Shown here: in pieces, positions 51,235 to 63,200 of the stretch
Layout of the letters: each line of letters begins with the position of its first letter
How positions within the stretch are numbered: position 1 is the first letter of the stretch
Source of the DNA: JACJVV01 sp047602755
GTDB taxonomy: Archaea > Nanobdellota > Nanobdellia > Woesearchaeales > JACJVV01
Length of the DNA stretch: 64,000 nucleotides
Assembly: GCA_047602755.1 (NCBI GenBank)
Contig: JBLKOM010000003.1
Coordinates: 124,001 to 188,000 of the forward strand
Direction of reading: 5' to 3'
The notes under the pieces: generated by a model
The model's input: only the letters and a program-made list of their open reading frames with translations
Told to the model about the DNA's origin: nothing
Databases searched by the model: none
Made by a program: the position numbers and the translations under genes

Positions 51235-54200
51235 TTATTTCCTCTGCTTTGAATAAATAATAGCATCATCAATAACTTTTTTACTAATTTTATTTTTTAT
51301 TAAATAATTTTTTATTTGAGTAATAGTATAACCTTTTTTTGTATTTCTATCAATGTATTCTGATATTTCTTTAACATTACTTTTATTAGTTATACCATTT
51401 TTACTTTCATTAGGTAAGTTTTTATTGAGATTAGATTTATTATTATCAGTATCTTTTAATAAGTTGGTATTTTTATTTAAAATTTCTTTATTTTTTATTT
51501 TATTATTCTCACTAATAACTTGGCTATTAGATACATTTTTACTTTTTTGCTCTAATTTTTTTTTAATATTATTCTTCGCATTTGATTCGGCTTTTTCATA
51601 ATTTGGTAATTTCTCAAGTGATTGTTTTAATTCATCGATATAAATATCTACAATCTTAAAATTACCTTCTTTTAATTTATTAGAAGCAAGAGTATAGTCT
51701 AATTCATAATCTGATACATTTACATTCATAACTTTTAACTCTTCTAAAATTAGTTTAAAGAATTTTAACTTATCAGTAAACAATTGATATTTCTGTAAAT
51801 CTTCTTCAGATAGTTTATGAGGGTCATGCTGTGGTGGTCTAAATTCAATGAACCAAGGTTTACCTTTATTATGTTTAGGTTGTTGTACAAGTGCTATACC
51901 TACTCCTTGTCTTGTAACACGTGATGAATATTCAACACCATATTTACTTTCAATTTTATTTATATCCTCTAAATTCTTGGTATTTAATTGCATCTCAGTT
52001 AATACATTACCTTCAATAGCTTCTTTAAAATCTGAATTAACTTGTGACGCCATAACTAATCCAATTCCCCATTTTCTAAATTCACGACAAGCTTTAATTA
52101 ATGATTCATACCCACCACTTTTAGCTGCAGGATCTAATAATCTGTGAACTTCATCAAACACCACAACTAATTTTAATGTGGTACTTTCTTCCCAATGTTG
52201 ATTAAACATAGTATCTATTATTTTTTTAACAGAACTATCATATTGTGATGTTGTTAATCCTGATAAATTAAAGACTGTTGCCTCTCCAGGCGTCATGTAA
52301 TCTTTAAAGTCTAATTCAAAATTATCATCTTTTGGTGTGAATATTAACCCTTTATATGCTCTTGCATCGTCTGCATTCATATTAAATTTACTATAAGATT
52401 TCATAATTCTGTTATCTTTTAATGGACTTAATAATCCAGTCCATTGGGCTGTAGGATCAAATACTACAGCAGGAATATTATTATTAAGAGCTTCTTCTAC
52501 AACTATACTTGCAGTAACTGATTTACCACTACCAGTACTTCCTGCAACTAATGCGTGTGTTGTTAAATCTTCAGATTCTAAATAAGCTATTTTATCAGTT
52601 CCACCTATTTTACCAACTTTAAAAGCAATTTTTCCTTTAATTTGCCTAGGTAAATCATTCAGATTAGGAACAATATACCTTTGGTTCTGACGCATATATG
52701 ATGAATATTTATAATAACCATAAAGTAACATGCCTGATATTGCAATTAAGAATAATACAAACATACTTAATCTAAAATAGAAATTAGCAAAAATATTTTC
52801 TTTAACACTAAATTGAGTTATTTGATCAGATTTAATATCATTATAAATAACCGATACTGTTAAAGCATAATCTCCTTCCATAACTTCTTTATTTGTTGGA
52901 TTAAATAATTTTGATAAAAATGATCTTTGGTTTTCAATTAATCTTTGTTCTTCATCTAATAATGAGATTGTTCTCTCAAGATTTGCAATTCTATTAAACA
53001 ATAATTCTTCAGATGAAAAATAAACATTTTGAATATCACCATCTGGGAGTATAAAATCTACTGAGTACTCAATTGTAATCATATTATTAAGAAGTATATC
53101 ATTTCTTAATGCAATCATAGCATTAGCGTCTTCACCAGGATTTAATTGATTTTTTGATAATATAGTATTAATATCAAATAATAAATCAGAATGATCAGCA
53201 ATGTGAAGTGTAACTAATTTTTGTGAATCAGGACCTGCACCATACATATATACATAACTAGTTATTAACTGTTTTCTAGCATTCTCAGGGATTGTTATTG
53301 TTACAGGTATTGATCTTTTTTGATATGGGCCTAAGTTAAATTGTGGCTCTGCAAAAGAAACATAATTAGCTAATTCTAAGTTTTTGAATTCAAATACAAT
53401 TGTAGTTGAACTATCAATTTTACTTTCAAACTCAACAAATGTTTGAATTGTTGTTCCTGGTAATAAAACACTATGCTCAATATTACTGAAATTTATTAAT
53501 ACTGGTTCAGGACTACAATCAATTGGACAGTTAAATTGGTTTTCACCAAGTTCACATATATTATTACCACACTCTGAAGTTATAATAAATCTACTTTCAT
53601 TAAATGCATCAGGATAAACAAATATTTGTTCAGTTATTACTGTAGGCACTGGTGAAGAACCACTACTACCACCACTTCCACCACTACTTGGAGTTCCAGG
53701 TGTTGTTGGAGGCTGAGTTGAAGCACCATCATCATCATCAGAACCACTATCACCTTCATCAGGCATTCCTTCATCATCACCAATAATTCCACTGCCAGAT
53801 AAATCTTTTTCAACAACAATAAATGATGAAGTTGAAGGAACATAAGCAGTAATAATATAATTTATTTCATCTATTGAATAATTAGTTAATTGTTTCCAGT
53901 CTGAAGATGAACAATTTGATATATTAAATGTCGGACAATAATAAATTCTCATTGAACTAATATTAGGACTATATGAATTTTCATCTAAATTCTTTAACTT
54001 ATTAACTAAACTAGAGATATTAAATATAATCTGGACTGTGTCATAGTTTAATAAATAATTTTTAATTGATACGCCACCATAACCAAATGAATCATAACCA
54101 TTTGGAGATATTGTATTATTAGGATAATTTAAAGATAATATATCAAATAAATCAATAATAATGGACTGATTAATAGTATTATTTACAATATTAAACTCTG

Positions 54201-57200
54201 CATTCTTGAATAATATTTTAACATTTTGTCTTACCTCCTCTGCACCTGATATTAATATCTCAGAATCTACATTATAAAGTAAATCATAAGAAGTATTTAT
54301 GATCGTTTCATTTAATTCTTGTGAACGATTTACTTCAATAATTTTAGATGTTTGAAGAACATCTAAACGTGAATCTAAATCAGATGCCGATTGTGATAAT
54401 TCAAATAAAACATTAATATCATAATCTGGATTTGATAATTGACCAGTTAACTTAGCTAATGAATTTACATTAAATAATGATAATGCTGTTCCCTTATTAG
54501 ATGAATTATCTTTAGCAGATAACAAAGATAAATATCTACCTGAACTTGTTGTAAAGTTTTTAGTAAAATTATAATAATCCACCATATCCTCATAGTCTAG
54601 AGACATATTTGTAATATTATTAATTAATATTCCTGATAATGAATATGTTAAATTAATAGGATTACTTGCGTTAATTGTTAAGTTAATGGAATTAGCTGAG
54701 ACTTGGTATTGTAAATTTCTCATATTTATTTGTGAATCATATAAAATACCCATATCAGAAATATTTATTTTTCCAGGATAAAGCATCTCAAATCCAATAG
54801 GTATATTACAATATTCTACTTTATTCAAGTCAATTATTACATTACCATTTAGCAAATAATTTTTGTCGACATTAAAGAAATCTCTTATATTATTAAACAT
54901 AAATTGATTGTTAGATTTACAATTATTTGAGATATATAAATTCATTTGGTCAATTATTTTTTTTGAAATTATACCTCTACTTTGATTTAACTCTCCTGGA
55001 TGACTAAATTCAACATTTCCATAACTACCATCTAATCTTCTAAACCTATTATTACCAACATCAACTACAATATCACGTGGATTAAGTTCATCAAATGTTT
55101 CTTGGAAACTATGATATTGCCATTGTCCATTCCAAGAAGGAGATGTTAATGTATACAAGAAATTTGTACTAATATCACTTAAAATAATACTATAATTTGT
55201 ACCATTATAATATAAACTTACGTCTGATGGATTTATAACTATATTACTAGATACTTGACTAGCAATACTAGGTAATGAAATCTCAACTAAATTTGGTACT
55301 ATAGTTGATATCCCATTTGTTATATCAAGTAAATATAACATTGAGTGAGACTTATCAACCATAACCATTATATCACGAGTCTCTGCACCAACAGTAATAT
55401 TGAATATTCTTATTTTTGATATTAAAGGTTTCATTTGAGGTGGAGTAAATAAATCCTCAATAATAATTGATGAATTAACAATAAAATCAGTTGAATTAAG
55501 AATAATTGAGTTTATTGTACTCATATTTTTATTATTATCTAAAAGATAATATAAGTCTGAGTTTGGTGCATAGCTAATTGATATAGGATTTACAAAAATA
55601 GGATTGTTATTTGAATCAAGATCAATTCTTTTTATTTCATTATAATTCTGTGTCCCTCTAGTTACAAGTATAACTGATTTTTGATTAGTATTAACTATTA
55701 CTCCTGTTGATGCAGTAAATATTGCATCATCTGGTCTAAATAAAGAAATAGGAGTTCCAGATGGATAAGTAATATTATGTGTCAATATTATATTTTTTGA
55801 ATTATTTGTATTAATATTATAAGTTTTTATTCTACCATTATGCTTATCAACTACAGATAATAAATTATCACTAACGTGTAAACTTACAGGATATGAATAA
55901 CGAGATGGTGAATCTCCTCTTACACCACCTATTCTTTGAACAATATTATAGTTAAAAGAATTAGTATTAATATCTGATTGAAGAACAAACAAAGATGATA
56001 ATTCTTTATCAAGTGCTGCTAAATATATTTTATCTGGCGTTTGATTTAATATAACAACTGACTCAAATTTGACAAATTCTAAATGTTCAGGAACAGGAGT
56101 CATATTAAAGAATAGATCAACTATAGTACTATTTTTAGGTACAGAAACCCAAATTAAATCATTTCGTGATAATAATGAATTATTAACAATCATATTATTG
56201 TGCATAAATTCATATTCAAATCCAAGATAATTTTGAGAATTATAAATTTCATTTTCATTTGCAGTTATATTGATCTTAGCAAATAAATTGTTATTTCCTG
56301 ATAAAATTTCTTCCCTGAGTTCAAGTTTGTATGTGAAATTATTAAAATTAATATTATTAGGTATTATATCATTTGAAGTATTTGAATCATTAGAAATATT
56401 ATCAGTTAGAGTAATATTTCTATAAATAATTGGAACAGTAAATAATAAATCAGCACTTAAATCAATAAGTTTTTGATTGTTTAATAAGCTAATATTATTC
56501 AATGATATGGAATAATTATCATTAGAAGGACCAATAGAATCAAAACTATAATTATTTGAAGTATAATTAATATTATCAGAAAATGTAACATTATTAATAT
56601 TTTCAATTAAGCCATAAAATAATTCTGCATCAGTAACATTATTGATATCTTTTATTATTGATGTTACATTAACTAACTCAGTGATATTATTTGTATCATT
56701 ATATAATGTAAAATCAACTGATACAATTTCAGGACCAACATAATCAGAATAATTAATATTACCTATTACAATCAAAGAAGTACCAATTGGCTTAAATCCA
56801 AGTGTATCTGATAATCTAGGTGTTATTTGTAAAGATATATTAGGTAGTTGAAACTCATCTAATAAAATAGGTGATATACATTTAATATTTACAGTAACAT
56901 TATTAATATTATTACTTAATGCTTTACTAATAGTTTTACATCTTCTAAATTCATAATCAGATAAGTAATTAACATTTAAAATCTCATTAAGAGTATTATT
57001 AAATGAGATTATATAATTAGAGTCAATAAGTAATTCATTGTTATTATCAGAGAGTACATCTACTGAAATATTTAATAATTGCTCTGGTTTTACTATTAAA
57101 GGATATGAACCAGTACTATTTCTTATATCTGTAATACTTGCTTGATAATTTCTATTTATTATAATAAAAGGTCTAGTGAATACTTCATCTGTCTGAAGAT

Positions 57201-60200
57201 ATTCAATTTTTAGCATACCAGATAAATGAGTAATATTCTTGATTGAGTCAATAGTGTCAAATAATTCATAATTATTTATTATATCATTAGTTGTTCTAAA
57301 ATAAATAGGAACAGAAATTAATCCGTTTGCCCTGATATTTAATATATTAATTGTTGTAGAGTAATCATAGCCATCAAAGCTAAATAATTTAATAGAATCA
57401 ATTTGATCTTGCGTTAAAGAAATATCATTAATACTGCTTGGAACAATAGTTATACGAACATCACTTGATGTAGCTTTCCTATTTCTTATTTGTAAAGTTG
57501 TAAATTTACCAACTGAGTTTGATAAAGTAATTCCATTAAGATTTCCAGTATTAACATACATTGAAATAATTTCTGAGTTCATAACTGCATTAAAATCAAA
57601 TTCTAATTCTTCATCATCACCAGCAATATCACCTATTGTTAGAATATTTTCAATAAAATTATCATATGCATAATAATCAGCATGATCATCAATCAAACAA
57701 GAAACTCTTAATTTACCTGATAATGGAGGTAACCAGCTAAATTCTGCTAAACCATTATTTGATTTATTAGCAATTATTTGGTCTTGTGTATAAACAGTAT
57801 CAAGTAAAGCTTCATATGATTGAGAAATACTAAGATTATTGACAAATGAAAAATTAATATGACGTAATATATCTGTGTCAATATTTTGTTTGATTTCATT
57901 AATAGGTATTTGTATTTGTCTATAACCATTCATTAATACATATGGATATTCAGATTTATTATAAGGGCCTATTTCATAATGATAAGAAGCTCCATTATGA
58001 TCAACAAATGAGACTGTAAGATTTACATCAGTGCTATTTACTCTATAAAAGAAACCAAAATCTTGATGTATACTTACATTGAATGATTGACTAGATGTAC
58101 GAAGACCCATTGTTAAATTTTGGTTTGGTTCTACTGTTCCATTTACACCAAGAGATTGATTACCACCATTTTTCATAGTATTATGTGATATAAACCCTAA
58201 ACCTCTAGATACATGCCATCCACGACTAGTATCATCAATGGATTCCTGAGTAAGATATTCCATATCACCTGAATAATTACCATAACTTGGTGCATTAGAA
58301 CCTTGATTTGCATCAACTATCTTAAAATTGGTTCCTAAAGATAATGTGAATAAATCTTTTTTATTTTCTAAAGATATTTCATCTATTACTGCATATGCTT
58401 GTTCACTATTATTGCTATTTATTCTGATTATTAAATTTGTAAATGAATCAACCTGACCAACAGCTGTGTCAATAATGTATCCGGTAGTATATGAATCTAA
58501 AAATTGAGTATAATTTATTTCATTGAAGATTGTTAAGTAAGTGTCATCAACAAATTTAACTAGCAATGAGATATTAGCATTCTCACTCATATCAGAAATA
58601 ATTATATTAGCATTAGTGAAATTAATACCATCAAAATTATTTGAAATAATAAAGAAATTATTGTCAGTAGAGATGTTAATATCAGTATCTGAGACTAAGT
58701 AAGAACCATCACCAAGGTATGATGAATATGATAATGAACTAAACCTATTAGCACTTGTCATTAATCTATTTGTTAATAAATTACCTGTGAAAGTTTGTTT
58801 GAGATAATATGCTGGATAAGTTACATTTGCAAATACTGGGTAATTATAAATAACTGAACTATTTGTATCAGATTCACATACTCTGCATACTGAAGTTACT
58901 AGACTACGATTAGAGAAATTAAGATTAGGCACATCTAAATCTGATTCCCATGTGACATTTGAAAATCCTTTAACTGTTACATTCTGTAAAAGTGTTTCAG
59001 TAACATGTAAATCTTTGGTTGCTGTTACATTAAATACATTAATTCCAATTGAAAGATTATTTGATACATCAATATCAATAGTACAATTTCCTTGTTCATT
59101 TGTAGTACAATTTGAAACTTCATAGCCATAAGGTAAATTAAAAATATAATTTGTGCTATTTAATGGTTCAACATAAGTATAATTGATATAAGTATTATTA
59201 ACATCACCTAATGAAACATTTTTTACATTTATTTCAAAAGAAATATTATGAGGCAAATAACTTCCATTATTTGATCTGTATATTATAAGTTGGTCCTCTT
59301 CAGTTACATTTTTACTTAAATTTAAGATATCTTTAATTATAATAGAATCATTTTCAAATTTAGAACCAAGTATTGCTGTAAAAGGCGAATTAGGTGTATC
59401 TTCAATAATACATGATGCATTAAATAAGCCTATTGGGAAACCTAAATCTGATAAATTAAATGTATAATTTGCTTGACCTGATTGGTTTGTAGTTTGAGTA
59501 AAATTATCAGAAGTGAAATCTTCATTATATATTGAAATATTAACATTATAACCTGATACATCATTACCTAACTCGTCTTTAACACTACAAACAACATTAA
59601 TTGATTCATTAACTAGATAATATCCTTTATCAAAGAAATCATCTTGTAATATTACTTCAGATGAATTTGCCCAACCACGTAATTCAATTTGTGTAATATT
59701 TGTTCCGTTACCATAATTATCTTTTTCTGCAGTAATATTTATATTATAAATTCCTAGATGGTATGATTCATTAAATTCTATTGTTGCATTTATTTGATTA
59801 ATTATTGCAAAAACATCATTAGTTGTATTTGTAATATTCCAAGTTACATTTTTTAACTCTGTTAAATCATAATTATTGAATAAATCAAAAATAGTTGAGT
59901 TTAGATTTAATGTTTGATTTCTAAAGATAACTGTAGGAGTAGATACTGAATAAATTGGACTATCAATATTTATAGATAAATTTTCAGTAATATTAAATGA
60001 TAAATTTTGTGTTTGTACATTTTGTAAAGGTCTTGAATAATTGTAATCATCAAGATTAAGAATAATTTTTCCAGGACCAACTATAAAACTAGAATTAGGA
60101 TTTATTACGATCTCACACAATCCATTTTCATTAGTATTTGATTTACCTAGCTCAATTAAATATGTAGTATTATACCAATAAATCCAATTACATTCGAAAT

Positions 60201-63200
60201 TATTAACTGGTTCATGTGACGAATTAAATATTATTGTTGCATTTGCTAGCAGAGTATCATTTAGTGGAGAACCATCTTCATTTCTTGTAACATTAGTATG
60301 ATTAATCTCAAAAGTTGATACATTTACATAATCCCAGATTGCAATATCTATCTCTGAGGATTCATATCCCGCTCCTTCAACAGTAAAATTAACTTTTAAA
60401 ATATGCTTACCTAAACTTATAAAGTCTTTAGATAAATTAACAAAGAAACTATATATTCGTTCTTTCTCATCAATTATCAATTCATACTCTGAGTCATGAC
60501 TATCATTCTTAATATACCATTCTAAAGACTCAAGTGAATTATAATTACTTACTAAATCATTTGTTGAACCATTAGTTATATCAACTCTAAATTCATAAGT
60601 ATTATTTATGAATAATTTCTGGTCTTGGGATGGAACCATGATCTTAGCACTATAATCTCCTGTAATAGTTAGTTCTTCATCTAAAATACCAGATTCATGA
60701 TAATAAGCTTTTGTAGCATTTGCTTTTACAGAATAAGTTGCAATTACAGCAGTTGTTGGACGATAATCAGTAACATTACAATATCCATTAATATCAGTAA
60801 TACAATATGCAATTAATGTGAAAATATTTTCATCTGTGAAATTAGCATAAAATGAAACATTAGCACCTTGAACAAAATTATCATATTCATCTTTTACTGT
60901 AGCATTTAATGTTATATTTGAAATTGGGTCTGTAATATCAATAGTATCACTACTTATTTCAAATGTTTCTAAAGTTAATTGTCCAAATAATTCTAATATT
61001 AATGAAGCATTTTGAGTAATATTTACGTGATTCTCTAAATTGGTTGTTGCGTTACAATATATAGTATACTGACCAGGATATAAGTCATTAAATGAAGTTG
61101 TAATTTTACCTGCGAAGTTTGAATTATCTGTTTGAGATGAAACAAATGAACTATCAGTATTATTATATAATGAGATTGTGATTGGATAATTATTTAGTGG
61201 TTCATTTAATGAAGTATTTAATTGACAGGTAGTTTCATTATTATATTCGTCATTAAACTCTGTCCTTGTAACAATAAAAGTATTGCCTGTATTTGGGAGT
61301 GGAGATATTATATTTAACAATCCTTGATCATAAGCAGTAAAATTAATAGTAATATTTTGAGTACAATCTTCACAGGATGTTGAGGAAACTGTTACATTAC
61401 CAAAATGATTACCGCGTTCAACATCTATAGTTGTATTTATTTCAAATATACGGCTTGAAGCAATTGGTAAATTTTGAGGATTTTCAGAATTTATAGGTGT
61501 GATAGTAATATTATTAGCAAAAGGTAAAGAATCATCAATTATCTCTAATTCCAATGCTTGTATCACTGAATTACCATCATTTAGTATTTCAATATAACCT
61601 AAATTGACATTTGTTTTTGATGTTATATTTTTATGTTCAACTTGATCATTGACAGATATTGATTTATTCTCTGGAATAAAAATATAGATTAACTCAGACA
61701 ATGGAGGTGGAGAACGAATACTAGCATTTGGATTTAACCAATTAGATTGTATTTCATAAGTCATATTACCATGACCTGCAAGATTAGTTATATTTAATTC
61801 AACATCAAAACTACATTCTTCATATCTTTCATTATCAGGATTAACTCTTTCGTTAGTATAAATAATACCACAATTGAAGATATTTCCAGTTAGATTTGTA
61901 ACAATTCCATTTGATTTAAAATTAGTTAAATTGCTTTGTCCTACACGATAAAACAAACTTGCATCTAAATCTCGCATCAATGCATTACCAGTATTCTTAA
62001 GTAAAATATTTAATTGAACAGTCTGATTTTTGTCAATTCCTGTGCCATCATCAAAATTTAATGGAGTTACATTAGTGATTGTTATTTGTCCAGTAGTTCT
62101 ATTATTTGCTTTAAAATAATTTTCTATGTTTAAAATACCTACTAAACCTTCATTATCAGTTGCATTTATTGTTATGTTATATTCACCAGGATATTTTGGC
62201 GTAAATAAAAATGTATAATAATAAGTTCTTATTCCCTCAATCACAGTAAAGTCAATATTCTCATTTATTTGCAAATAAGTTATATCTGCTTCAGGCATAT
62301 AAGGTGAGATTAAATGTATCATTATTGGATCTATAGCTTTTAATTCATTACCTGTACTTACATTAAACGAGATATTTATAATATCATTATTCATATCATA
62401 ATTATATAATTGAATATCTTCAATATCTAATTTTGGTAAAGATAAACCAATAGTAGGCTGGAAATTAAGGAAAATTATTTCAAATTCTTTAGTTTTAGTA
62501 TTATTACTTATATCAGTTGCATTAAAAATAATCCTACGAGTAATCGACTGAGTTCCATCATCTATTATACAATTTAAATCCTCTGCTTTTAATTCAATTT
62601 GATATTTATCATTAGTTGTAATATTAGGCATACGGAATTTTAAATCACTGCAATTACTAGTTATGTATATTGAATTATTATCAATTCCATAATTGTCACT
62701 TACATTTATTGTCCAATTAACAGATTGATTTATTGACATTATAAAACGCTCTTCAAAATAATCTGCATTACTTTCTGTAAAATTAAATGGTATAATAATA
62801 TCATCACTACCATTATTATGTATATAAGAACCATTAATGCTAGGAGGAGTATTATCTATAATAAAAGAATAATTTGTTTCATTCATGTTACCAGCTAAAT
62901 CATATGATCTAATTGTAAAGTTAGTTTGATTATCTGGATATTGTTCATCATCAAATCCTAATTGTGTGAAATTAAGCTGAGTTGTAAAGTTATTCATTGA
63001 TAAAGTTGTGTTATGTAGTATATACTCAAAACCTGAAGGGCCATAGATTGTTACATTTTTTATTTTACCTGTAGTAAAATTTGCATCATCTGATACATTA
63101 ACCCAGAATGTAAAAATATCAAAACTATTAGAAATACCCATTCCAGAATATGAAATTCCATCAATAGTTGGAGGAATATCATCAATATTTACAGTAATTA

